The translations under genes and the position numbers were made by a program. From contig NZ_MRST01000021.1 in assembly GCF_001902145.1 (NCBI RefSeq), positions 62,001 to 126,000 of the forward strand: a DNA stretch of 64,000 nucleotides, given 5' to 3'. Positions 16,849 through 25,051 of this stretch are shown piece by piece. Every line of letters begins with the position of its first letter. Positions within the stretch are counted from its first letter, which is position 1. A model generated the notes under the pieces. The model did not search any database. It had not been told where the DNA came from and was given only the letters and a program-made list of their open reading frames with translations. The DNA comes from Pseudomonas fluorescens (GTDB lineage Bacteria > Pseudomonadota > Gammaproteobacteria > Pseudomonadales > Pseudomonadaceae).

Positions 16849-17919
16849 TCAACCTAAGAGCTTATCTGTATACGCACCGGTGAAATGATGGGTGTTGAAT
16901 TGGCCATCAGCATCATAGGGTTGTCCTTCATCGGTGCTGATGATTCTTGATAACCGCCCACGATGATAGGCAGTCAAGAAGTTGAAGAATGGCGTGCTTT
17001 CTTCTCTTGTGTCAGATATTCCGTAAAGCCTCAACTGTTTGATTATTGCAGCTTCAAGTTGTGGCAACATATACCAAGGGCACGTTGGAAAGCAGTGGTG
17101 GGCCGCGTGGTAACCAAAATTCAAAATAATCAGATTGAGGAAGGTAAACTTTCTTGCCACCGGTACGGAGAAGGTATTGTGGATTTCGTAGTGTTTTCCA
17201 TGGGTTAGCTTTTCTCCCGCCGTATACACCTGCTGGAAAGAATGCTGGAAACAGTCGACGAATCGTACGATGTGTATCCTCAGGAAGGAGGAGGCTTGCC
17301 ATACCACCACAAGTATCAGGGAGAACCGGGCGAACGTAGCGAAGGCTACAACGTAAATGCACAGGCTTCCAATACCCCTTGCAACCTCGCGCCTGCTGCC
17401 ACTAAATATCACGGAGTAAATATTGGTAAGCTTGATCACATAGTAGAAGGCGGGAAGGTATATTTTTTCTGCAACAATGATTGCACTAAATAGCCTTGGA
17501 TGAGCGACAGCAAAGTGACCACTATCGAACCCACCAATATCAATTCTTTCGGCATGATGGCGAACATGATCTTTTCTATAGGCTTCAAATGAAAAGAAAG
17601 AGAGGCCGTTAAGGAAAGACAGCAACTCTCCGACGACAGAATTGACTTTCTTCGACTTGAAAACAGAATTGTGCGCGCAATCGTGGCTCAGGTACCAGGA
17701 CCAGATTTTCGCCAGGGCAATCAAGATAATCGCACCGAGTACCGCAACGATCTGTTGAGTACACGCCAGGAATATGCCCCAACCAGTGAAGGTTGCTATC
17801 GCACTTAATACAATCAGCGATGGCAATAGCTTTCGCTCTTTGGCTATTGAAATAAGCAGGGTTTTCACGTTGGCGTCTTTGATGGCGCGCAGATAATTAT
17901 CAGCATACAGTAAAGACAT
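16849..17919 (-). CDS. membrane-bound di-iron desaturase/hydroxylase (FA_desaturase family)
   Basis: A 356-residue integral membrane protein with all three histidine boxes of the family: HDCAH (79-83), HVRHH (118-122) and HAAHH (271-275). Two hydrophobic hairpins lie before and between the boxes. Such enzymes desaturate or hydroxylate acyl chains, but RtxC of the rhizobitoxine pathway is a family member that desaturates an amino-acid derivative. No acyl carrier or acyl-CoA ligase is nearby, so a small-molecule substrate from the adjacent hydroxylase is as likely as a lipid. Confidence 0.88.
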   Translation of the reverse strand: MSLLYADNYLRAIKDANVKTLLISIAKERKLLPSLIVLSAIATFTGWGIFLACTQQIVAVLGAIILIALAKIWSWYLSHDCAHNSVFKSKKVNSVVGELLSFLNGLSFFSFEAYRKDHVRHHAERIDIGGFDSGHFAVAHPRLFSAIIVAEKIYLPAFYYVIKLTNIYSVIFSGSRREVARGIGSLCIYVVAFATFARFSLILVVVWQASSFLRIHIVRFVDCFQHSFQQVYTAGEKLTHGKHYEIHNTFSVPVARKFTFLNLIILNFGYHAAHHCFPTCPWYMLPQLEAAIIKQLRLYGISDTREESTPFFNFLTAYHRGRLSRIISTDEGQPYDADGQFNTHHFTGAYTDKLLG

Positions 17920-18097
17920 CTCATCACCTTCAAGAGCAAAATCACTGAAACGCTTATTGAGCTGGTTTGGGGGATAGCATTGAACAACCGATCATGCCTG
18001 GACAGGTGTAATTACTTCCGTGCGCATGTGGAACTGACGGCGGGGCTCGAATATGTACATACACAATGCCAAAGATGTATTGCAGGTGTACGGGTGG
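17920..18097. other. intergenic gap inside the oxygenase cluster
   Basis: This 178-base gap divides the DMT-oxygenase pair from the desaturase and later genes on the minus strand. It is AT-rich and could hold an internal promoter, but I could not place a convincing -35/-10 pair. No hairpin with a T-tract was seen. Confidence 0.4.
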
Positions 18098-18637
18098 CTA
18101 GGGTTCTTTTGCTGCATCTGGCGCCAGTGAAGGCGGCACTAGCGAGACCGTAGCGTGTGTATCCGCGCCCAAGGATTGTTCGCCGCTACTGGATTTGTAG
18201 CCGATCAGTATCACGCCGACGATGCACAATAAAACACCGGCAATGTTTAAATAGGAGAGTCCTTCTTTAAGCAGAAATACCCCGATGAAGCCGAGCGCAA
18301 TATTGATAATGGCGCCGGTAACGATATTGCCCGTACTGAGGTCCCATCCACTGCGATACATCATCAAGAAGCCGATTTCCATCATTAGGATGCAAAACGC
18401 GATGCCTCCCTGAAGCCAGGTCATTTGCTTCAAGCCCGCGAGTAACGTTCCACTGCCCAGAAAAAACGGCAACATCAAGGTGGACAGGATAACAATTGCC
18501 ACATAAATACTGACAATTGAAACCAAGGGGTTGATCGTAGACGGTATTTTCTTCATGAGCATGTGATAGCCCACGGTGCCCAGTATCGCTACGATCGCTG
18601 ATAGATAGAATGTGTATTCTTTACCTAGCACGTTCAA
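18098..18637 (-). CDS. small DMT/EamA-type membrane transporter
   Basis: A 179-residue protein with about five membrane helices and one EamA-like domain. The C-terminal helices (LKEGLSYLNIAGVLLCIVGVILIGYKS) carry the usual DMT ending, after which a polar tail of about 27 residues follows. At half the normal ten-helix length it should act as a dimer. It starts 8 bases after the IPNS-like oxygenase stop, so it is co-transcribed. DMT proteins often export amino acids and related metabolites, so export of the cluster product is a reasonable inference. Confidence 0.75.
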   Translation of the reverse strand: MNVLGKEYTFYLSAIVAILGTVGYHMLMKKIPSTINPLVSIVSIYVAIVILSTLMLPFFLGSGTLLAGLKQMTWLQGGIAFCILMMEIGFLMMYRSGWDLSTGNIVTGAIINIALGFIGVFLLKEGLSYLNIAGVLLCIVGVILIGYKSSSGEQSLGADTHATVSLVPPSLAPDAAKEP

Positions 18638-18645
18638 TGCTCCTA

Positions 18646-19605
18646 CTAGTTGGGTTCAAGTTCACGAAATGTGGTGGTTTCCAAGAACCTCTGGTCCATG
18701 TACTCACCCGCGATGATCGGTTTGTATTTTGCAGGACTGCCATCTGCGCAACAGCTGGGTAGGCACTCCACTTTGGCGGTGTAGTCTGGGTCCATAAAAA
18801 ACGCCGCCGAGTGGCGTAATTTGCCAGAGGTATTTATCACTCGATGCAGCGTTGCCTTGTAACGGTCATTCGTCCAGCGAGACATCAGATCCCCGACGTT
18901 GACGACAAAGGCATTTGGGATGGGTTTGACTTTGATCCAGGTGCCGTTAGCACTCTGTACCTCCAACCCCCCGGTGGCACTTTCCGAGATCATGGTTATC
19001 CAGCCGAAGTCTGTATGCTCTCCAGCACCCATCGGCGCTCCCTGCGTATATTGAGTGGAGGGATAACGCAGGACTCTCAATTGGGCCATCGGCTTCTTGA
19101 ATTTATCATCGAAGTAATCGATCGGCATATCGAGCGCAAGGGCAAACACGTTAAGCAGTTTTTTTCCGAACGTGAGCATTTGCGAGTGATATTCCGTCAT
19201 CGCAAGCTTGAAGTCGGGCAATTCCTCTGGCCATACATTGGGGCCGTAAAAAGGTAATTTGGCTTTTACGAACTCGTCGTCAAGCGACAAGTCCGCTGCC
19301 ATGTCAAAACCCTCTTTGACATCGCCCAATAGGCCATCCGACTTATCAGCGCCTTCGCTAAAGTATCCACGCATATAGGGAGATTTATGAATTTCGATTT
19401 TTTCCTTGGCCTGAACAGGCAGGTCAAAAAACGATTCTATTTGAGAGAAGACAGTTGAAATAAGCGTGTCATCTACACCGTGATTGACGACGGTGAAAAA
19501 TCCGACCTCCCTGCACGCGTTGTCGATCTCCTTTACTAGACGTGGCGATATCTCTGCGCCCTGCGTCAAACTACCGACGTCAATAATAGGTATGTTCTTT
19601 TCCAT
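18646..19605 (-). CDS. isopenicillin-N-synthase-fold Fe(II)/2-oxoglutarate oxygenase
   Basis: A 319-residue protein with the DIOX_N region (PIIDVGSL, then REVGFFTVVNHGV) and a C-terminal 2OG-FeII_Oxy domain. The facial triad is H197 and D199 (GEHTDFGWITM) with H254 (ATLHRVI), and R264/S266 (LRHSAAFF) form the RxS site for 2-oxoglutarate. Family reactions include hydroxylation, ring closure and ethylene formation. It is the first gene of the minus-strand series and lies across a 278-base gap from the divergent LysR gene. Substrate unknown. Confidence 0.9.
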   Translation of the reverse strand: MEKNIPIIDVGSLTQGAEISPRLVKEIDNACREVGFFTVVNHGVDDTLISTVFSQIESFFDLPVQAKEKIEIHKSPYMRGYFSEGADKSDGLLGDVKEGFDMAADLSLDDEFVKAKLPFYGPNVWPEELPDFKLAMTEYHSQMLTFGKKLLNVFALALDMPIDYFDDKFKKPMAQLRVLRYPSTQYTQGAPMGAGEHTDFGWITMISESATGGLEVQSANGTWIKVKPIPNAFVVNVGDLMSRWTNDRYKATLHRVINTSGKLRHSAAFFMDPDYTAKVECLPSCCADGSPAKYKPIIAGEYMDQRFLETTTFRELEPN

Positions 19606-19883
19606 GGATGCACCATTTGCTCTAAAAAAGGCGCAACGAGACCTACTCCATGAATGCTGAAGTGCAATCAGGGATAGACCGTATATAGGCCGGTGTCATT
19701 TAGTTAGACTAAGGAATTCCGTCAACCCGCAAGCGCTGTCAATAAGTACTCGACACTCTCGAACGGCTCGCCTCCTCTTACAGGCTAGGTGGCGTAGCCT
19801 AGAATTCACTTCTATGAAAGCGAAGGCAAATCAGATAAAGTAAGCCTGGCTTAGTTTTTTTACCATGGAAGGGGGATTGATTA
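19606..19883. promoter_or_regulatory. divergent control region of the oxygenase cluster with candidate LysR dyad
   Basis: This 278-base gap separates the LysR gene from the IPNS-like gene. At 19700-19712 lies TTAGT-TAG-ACTAA, a five-base dyad with a three-base centre. LysR proteins of the GcvA type often bind short A/T-rich dyads containing CTAA, so this is the best operator candidate. It sits about 95 bases upstream of the oxygenase start. The assignment is inferred from symmetry and position. Confidence 0.45.
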
Positions 19884-20843
19884 ATGTTCGCAAAATTGCC
19901 GTTGACAGCCATTCGTGCATTTGAATCTGCCGCAAGACTCGGTGGGTTTAAAGCAGCCTCCGCAGAGTTGTTTGTCACCCCGGCGGCAGTATCACAACAA
20001 ATAAAAACACTTGAAAATTTGCTGGGCAGTATGCTTTTTGTGCGCACTTCCCACGGTGTTCAACTCACTGCGAACGGTGAGAGGCTATATTCAAAGGTGC
20101 ATCTTTCTTTTCTGGATATAAGCGGTAGTATGTCGTCGCTTAAACCACCCGCCGACTCCAACACACTCCGAGTTTCTACCACGCCGGCATTTGCGTCTTT
20201 ATGGTTGATTCCTCGGCTGGCGAAATTTTACAGTGAACATCCAGACATTCATGTCAGTGTTGAAACCAGTAATGAAGTGGTGGACTTATTTCGTGACTCA
20301 TCTGTTGATTTAGCCATTCGTTGTGGGTTTCGCGATTTTCCAGACTTGTACAGCCACGCGCTTATGCGCGAACAGTTTGGTGTTTTCTCCCACGCCCACT
20401 GGAAGCAAGAAGAAACTGAAACTTCGTTGAAACTTATAAATATACGTTGGGCTACGTCATCGCCCGCTTCGATTAGTTGGGCGTCCTGGTGCGCGGCTGC
20501 GAATCATGAAAGTTGGCTATCAAACGCGGTCTATCGTGAATACAACGATGAGCATTTTGCGCTCCAGGCCGCTATTGCCGGGCATGGCTTGACGCTGGCG
20601 AGCACGGTCTTGGCGGCAGATTATGTTGCGAATGGATTGCTGATTCCTTACAGACCCGACATCAAGATTCCGGGCGCGCAGTTTTCGGCTGTGTGCGTGC
20701 CGGGGCGTGAGCGTTCAGGTGCCGTAAAGCAGTTTCTGGCATGGATGGTCAAAGTGATAGCAGACTGCCATACCGATTGCCCTGTCGCTCGGGATGACGC
20801 GTCGCAGGCTGTCACTAAGCGCCGAACGTCACTGGCTATCTGA
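19884..20843 (+). CDS. GcvA-like LysR-family regulator
   Basis: A 319-residue protein. LPLTAIRAFESAARLGGFKAASAELFVTPAAVSQQIKTLE is the GcvA/AmpR/DsdC-type N-terminus, members of which sense amino acids or cell-wall fragments. The effector domain begins at about residue 90. Codon choice is less GC-biased than in the flanking core genes, like the divergent oxygenase cluster. Position makes it the presumed activator of the 19605-to-13054 genes, and the GcvA branch fits an amino-acid-like inducer. Confidence 0.9.
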   Translation: MFAKLPLTAIRAFESAARLGGFKAASAELFVTPAAVSQQIKTLENLLGSMLFVRTSHGVQLTANGERLYSKVHLSFLDISGSMSSLKPPADSNTLRVSTTPAFASLWLIPRLAKFYSEHPDIHVSVETSNEVVDLFRDSSVDLAIRCGFRDFPDLYSHALMREQFGVFSHAHWKQEETETSLKLINIRWATSSPASISWASWCAAANHESWLSNAVYREYNDEHFALQAAIAGHGLTLASTVLAADYVANGLLIPYRPDIKIPGAQFSAVCVPGRERSGAVKQFLAWMVKVIADCHTDCPVARDDASQAVTKRRTSLAI

Positions 20844-20875
20844 TTAGGGTGTGGAGAGCTTGAGCAGGCGCGTTC

Positions 20876-21811
20876 CTACAACAAACCCTGATCCGCACAC
20901 ACCTTCACCACTTGTTCTCGAAACCAGGTATTGGCGCTGTCCTGCCCACTGGTTTCGTTCCACTGCATATCCAGGGTGAAACCCGGCAAACCATGGGGGG
21001 CTTCGCAAACTCCGAATGCCGGCGCTGGTGCCAGCAACTTTTGCACACGGCGGGGCAGGGTGACGATAAAGTCGGTGCCAGCAATCATCTTCAACGCAGC
21101 GCTGTAGCTGTTGGCCCGCGCGATCACCTGGCGCTTGCGGGCCTGGCGCGCGAGCCAGCCGTCGATCATGTTGGTGTCGGAGGTCCAGGGTGTAGGGAAT
21201 ACGTGGCGCCGCTCAACGAAGGACTGCAGGCTGAACGCCTGTTCCCTGGGCGCTGAACGTTGGTCGCACACGCAGACCAAGTCGTCCTCCAACAGCATCT
21301 GGGTCTTGAAGTCTTTATGGGCGCGGTGAAAGTGCGGGCCGAAGCAGATCACCAGGTCCAGGCGGCCTTCACGCAGGTCGTCGGCGGGGATGTCGGTTTC
21401 CAGCTTCTGCACGTTGACGATCACCGGCAGGTCGGCATGGTCGAAGCGCTTCAACAGGCGCGGCAGGATCAACTGTTCGAAATATTCCGGCGCGCACACA
21501 TTGAAGGTCACGGTCTGTTGGGTCGGGTCGAAAACCTGGCCACCGGCATGGCACAGGTTGATGCTTTCCAGAATCTTCTGCACGTGCTCGTACATGGTGG
21601 TGGCCTTGTACGTAGGACGCATGCCTGCGCGGGTGTTGATAAACAGCTCATCTTCAAAGCTGGTGCGCAGCTTCTTCAGGCTGTAGCTCACGGTGGACTG
21701 GCTGACGAACAGCGTTTCAGACACCTCGGTAACGCTGCTCTGGTCGTAGACGGCGATAAACACCATCAAATCCTGCATATCGAGCTTTCTGAGCAAGTTA
21801 CTGTTTAGCAT
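20876..21811 (-). CDS. LysR-family transcriptional regulator
   Basis: A 311-residue protein beginning MLNSNLLRKLDMQDLMVFIAVYDQ, with HTH TEVSETLFVSQSTVSYSLKKLR (about residues 30-52) and a NodD/NahR-branch effector domain. GC content returns here to the core-genome level, so the right end of the island lies between 20843 and 20876. The downstream CynX-like MFS gene at 21949 is on the same strand but upstream of this gene in transcription order, 137 bases away. A link with it is possible. Confidence 0.9.
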   Translation of the reverse strand: MLNSNLLRKLDMQDLMVFIAVYDQSSVTEVSETLFVSQSTVSYSLKKLRTSFEDELFINTRAGMRPTYKATTMYEHVQKILESINLCHAGGQVFDPTQQTVTFNVCAPEYFEQLILPRLLKRFDHADLPVIVNVQKLETDIPADDLREGRLDLVICFGPHFHRAHKDFKTQMLLEDDLVCVCDQRSAPREQAFSLQSFVERRHVFPTPWTSDTNMIDGWLARQARKRQVIARANSYSAALKMIAGTDFIVTLPRRVQKLLAPAPAFGVCEAPHGLPGFTLDMQWNETSGQDSANTWFREQVVKVCADQGLL

Positions 21812-21948
21812 CGGTTTCGTCCGTAAACCCTTTGTACCGAACTCAGTACAAGACTGAGCAAAATGTTAACGGAACGCTCGTACCAATAGAAAGCTCTGTA
21901 GGACCTTTCAATGTTTTGTGTGGGACAAAAAATGTTTTTAATACGACG

Positions 21949-23136
21949 TCAGCGGATATGGCGTGCGTAATGCGCCGGGTTGAAACGCATGACGATCAGC
22001 AGCATCAGCCCGCTCACTGCCATCAATGACCACCAGGCCCATTCGAAGCTGCCCAATTGGTCGCGGATCATGCCGGCGATGAGCGGCGACAGGCCGGCAA
22101 TCAGATAACCGATGCCCTGCACGAACGCGGTAAGGCCACCGGCACGGCGCGGGTTGTCGAGGTGGTCCAGGGACAGGATCAGGCTCATCGGAAACAGGCC
22201 GCCAATCCCCAGGCCGAGCAGGCATGGCCACAACAGGCTCCAGTGTTGGGGGCTGAGTATGAGGCCGCAAAACCCCAGGATGATCAGCACCAGCAACACC
22301 GCCACCACGCCACGCTTATCCTGGCGGCGGTTGGCGATGGCCGGGGTGACCAGGCCGGAGATCACTTCCATGGCGGTCAAGAAGCCCAGCAGCAAGCCGG
22401 CATTCTGTTCACTCCAACCCTGCTCGACGTAGTAGGGGGCCAGCCACGCCAGCACACAGGTGTAAGACGCGGTGCCGAGGCCAAAAAAGATCGCCAGCAA
22501 CCAGGCGCGGCGATTGCTGAAAAATGCCTCCTGGGGCCCCGAACCGGCTTGAGGCAGGGGCGGCAGGGCCGAACGCTGCGCATACCAGAACACCAGGGCC
22601 AACAACGCCAGCATCGCCCAGATCGCCAGGCCAATACGCCAACTGCCGGTCTGGGTTTGCACCAGCGGCGAGAACGACGCAGCCAACGCGGCGCCGCCCA
22701 TGATCGCGGTGACATACAGGCCCATGAATAACGAGACGTTGGCGCTGAACCGCGACTTGATCAGCGCCGGCATCAACGCCTGGATCAACGCAATGCCGAC
22801 ACCCGCCGCAATGGCACTCACGATCAGCTCCAGTGCCGAATCCAGGAACAACCGCGACAAGGTCGCCAGCCCAATCACCAGCAGCGATACCACAATGCTG
22901 CGATGCTCGCCCACGCGCTTGGCCAGGCCCATGCCAAAGAACATCGCCAGGCCCATGGCCATGACCGGCAACATGGTCAGTAAGGCGGCGCTGCTGAAAC
23001 TTAGCGGCACATCCGCACGAATCGACGCCAGCAACGGCCCCACGGCCGCCATCGAGGGGCGCAAGTTGAGGGCGACGAGCACCACGCTGATCATCAGCCA
23101 GACGGCGGTGGTGGATTTTGCCTGAACGTTTTCCAT
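21949..23136 (-). CDS. CynX/NimT-family MFS transporter
   Basis: A 395-residue, twelve-TM MFS protein. LVALNLRPSMAAVGPLLASIRADVPLS is the signature N-terminus of the CynX/NimT family (cyanate and nitroimidazole transporters). The ATG at 23136 follows AAGG at a proper distance; an in-frame ATG at 23157 lies upstream. The cyanate enzymes cynT and cynS are encoded about 12 kb away at 34273-35413 with no transporter beside them, so this protein could serve them, but the substrate is unproven. Confidence 0.85.
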   Translation of the reverse strand: MENVQAKSTTAVWLMISVVLVALNLRPSMAAVGPLLASIRADVPLSFSSAALLTMLPVMAMGLAMFFGMGLAKRVGEHRSIVVSLLVIGLATLSRLFLDSALELIVSAIAAGVGIALIQALMPALIKSRFSANVSLFMGLYVTAIMGGAALAASFSPLVQTQTGSWRIGLAIWAMLALLALVFWYAQRSALPPLPQAGSGPQEAFFSNRRAWLLAIFFGLGTASYTCVLAWLAPYYVEQGWSEQNAGLLLGFLTAMEVISGLVTPAIANRRQDKRGVVAVLLVLIILGFCGLILSPQHWSLLWPCLLGLGIGGLFPMSLILSLDHLDNPRRAGGLTAFVQGIGYLIAGLSPLIAGMIRDQLGSFEWAWWSLMAVSGLMLLIVMRFNPAHYARHIR

Positions 23137-23279
23137 GGGCCTGCCTTGAATGAACAAGGGCGAATCAGGCCATGGAGCGCGCAGCGGGGCAAATCAGAAA
23201 GTCGCAGGGGCTATTGAAAAAATGCGGATGCCGAGTGGTGAGGTAAGCGCGCATTGGGCGTTGGCTGGCAGGGCGTCGC

Positions 23280-23293
23280 GGGAGCAAGCTCCC
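23280..23293. repeat. single REP palindrome
   Basis: GGGAGCAAGCTCCC is a perfect palindrome inside a longer REP-like context (CGCCACAGG follows). It lies in the 182-base gap between the CynX-like gene and the ThDP-enzyme stop. Only one REP, not a REPIN pair, is present. Confidence 0.65.
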
Positions 23294-23318
23294 TCGCCAC
23301 AGGTCCAGCGCAGCGGGA

Positions 23319-24941
23319 TTACAGGCTCGTCAACTCCCATCGCCCCTGGTCGATTTCAAGCAGCGTCGGCCCCTGGCGGCCAGCAGCAGCATGCAACGCG
23401 GTGCGCAGATGTTCGATGCCGCGGATGCTTTCTGCCGCGCAACCCAGGGCCGTGGCCACGCCGATAAAGTCCGGCGTGTAGATGTCCACACCCACCGGCT
23501 CGATGTCACGGTTGACCATGTACTTCTTGATCTCTTCATAACCCTGGTTATTCCACAACAGCACAATCACCGGAGTACGGGCCTCCACCGCGCTGGCCAG
23601 TTCCGGCAAGGTGAATTGCAAACCGCCGTCGCCGATCAGGCACACCACCGGTTGGCCATCGCCGCGCCCGAGCCAGGCACCAATGGCGGCGGGCAGGGCA
23701 TAACCCAGGGTGCCGTAACCGGTGGAGGCGTTGAACCACCGGCGTGGGTGGTCGAGGTTCAGGGTCAGGTTGCCGCTGTATACCGGTTGAGTGGAGTCGC
23801 CCACGAACACCACGCCGGGCAATTCCTCCAGAACGGCGTTGAGAAACCGGGTTTGCGCACGCGTCGCAGCGTCCCAGGCAGGTTCCAGCTCGGCCCACAA
23901 ACGGGCGACGCGTGCTGCACCCCAGTCGGCAGTGCGCGGCGCCAGCGGCTGGCGGTTGAGTGCGGTAAGCAGGGCCTGGGCGGCGATGCGTGCGTCGGCC
24001 ACCAGTGCCACTTGGGGCGGGTAGTTTCGTACGGTCTGGTCCGGGTCGATATCGATGCGCAGCAGCGTTCCGGGAATGTTGAAACCGCCGGCGAAGGTGA
24101 CGTCGTAGTCGGTCTCCGCCAACTCCGTGCCGATCGCCAGCACCACATCGGCTTCAGCCACCAGGGCACGGGTGGCGGGCAGTGTTTGCGTGGAGCCGAT
24201 CAGCAGCGGGTGCGCGGCGGGCAACATACCCTTGGCGTTAATGGTCAGGGCCACGGGCGCGCCGAGGGCTTCTGCGAGGTGGGTCAGTTCGGCGGCTGCG
24301 TCAATGGCGCCGCCACCGGCCAGGATCAGCGGGCGCTTGGCCGCAGCCAGCCTCTGGCTCATCTGCTGCACGGCCGCCGGTGCCGCGCCAGCGCGGGCGA
24401 CGCTGACAGGCGTGCTGCCCAGCAACGCGTCGGCATTTTCCACCAACACATCCAGGGGGATCTCGATATGCACCGGGCGCGGCCGACCGGCCTGGAACAA
24501 CGCAAACGCCCGCGCCAGCACGCCCGGCAGTTGCGCCGCCGACATCAAGGTGTGGGAGAACGCCGCCACCCCGGCCACCAGCGCGCTCTGGTTCGGCAGC
24601 TCATGCAACTTGCCGCGCCCGCCGCCCAACTGGCTGCGTGCCTGCACGCTGGAAATCACCAGCATCGGGATCGAGTCGGCATAGGCCTGGCCCATGGCTG
24701 TGGTGATATTGGTCATACCGGGGCCTGTGATGATAAAGCACACGCCGGGCTTGCCACGGGTGCGCGCATAGCCGTCGGCCATGAAGCCGGCGCCCTGTTC
24801 GTGGCGCGGGGTGACATGCCGGATACTGGAGCGCGCCAAGCCCCTGTACAGCTCCACGGTGTGTACGCCGGGAATGCCGAATACGTGGTCCACGCCGTAG
24901 CGTTCCAGGAGGTGCACCAATACTTCGCCGCAGGTCGCCAT
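23319..24941 (-). CDS. thiamine-diphosphate enzyme, AruI-like 2-oxo acid decarboxylase
   Basis: A 540-residue protein with the three-domain acetohydroxyacid-synthase fold. Catalytic Glu E48 lies in TPRHEQGAGFMADGYAR, and the ThDP motif GDGGLQF...NNQGYEEIK lies in the C-terminal domain. In Pseudomonas, similar proteins are annotated as 5-guanidino-2-oxopentanoate decarboxylase (AruI), a step of the arginine transaminase pathway. No AruH transaminase is adjacent. A divergent GcvA-like LysR gene starts 110 bases away and probably controls it. I am sure of the ThDP class, less of the substrate. Confidence 0.82.
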   Translation of the reverse strand: MATCGEVLVHLLERYGVDHVFGIPGVHTVELYRGLARSSIRHVTPRHEQGAGFMADGYARTRGKPGVCFIITGPGMTNITTAMGQAYADSIPMLVISSVQARSQLGGGRGKLHELPNQSALVAGVAAFSHTLMSAAQLPGVLARAFALFQAGRPRPVHIEIPLDVLVENADALLGSTPVSVARAGAAPAAVQQMSQRLAAAKRPLILAGGGAIDAAAELTHLAEALGAPVALTINAKGMLPAAHPLLIGSTQTLPATRALVAEADVVLAIGTELAETDYDVTFAGGFNIPGTLLRIDIDPDQTVRNYPPQVALVADARIAAQALLTALNRQPLAPRTADWGAARVARLWAELEPAWDAATRAQTRFLNAVLEELPGVVFVGDSTQPVYSGNLTLNLDHPRRWFNASTGYGTLGYALPAAIGAWLGRGDGQPVVCLIGDGGLQFTLPELASAVEARTPVIVLLWNNQGYEEIKKYMVNRDIEPVGVDIYTPDFIGVATALGCAAESIRGIEHLRTALHAAAGRQGPTLLEIDQGRWELTSL

Positions 24942-25051
24942 ACAGGTCGCTCTTGTGATGGGGTCGAAGCGCTATTGGAGCGGTTGGCCGGTGGCGGCAA
25001 CAATCGATAAAAAGTCATACTCGCCATGTCCTCCCGTCATGGCTGCGCCCG

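Noticed and set aside
19799..20047. 82-codon minus-strand ORF over the LysR start
   Set aside because: Overlaps the start of a well-supported LysR gene and the divergent control region; no features.
13054..20843. cluster considered as a nicotinate catabolic operon
   Set aside because: An enamidase-like gene is present but the molybdenum hydroxylase and downstream enzymes are missing, and the oxygenases and desaturase do not fit.
23391..25010. 539-codon plus-strand ORF opposite the ThDP enzyme
   Set aside because: Antisense to a gene with intact catalytic motifs; composition is typical of shadow frames.
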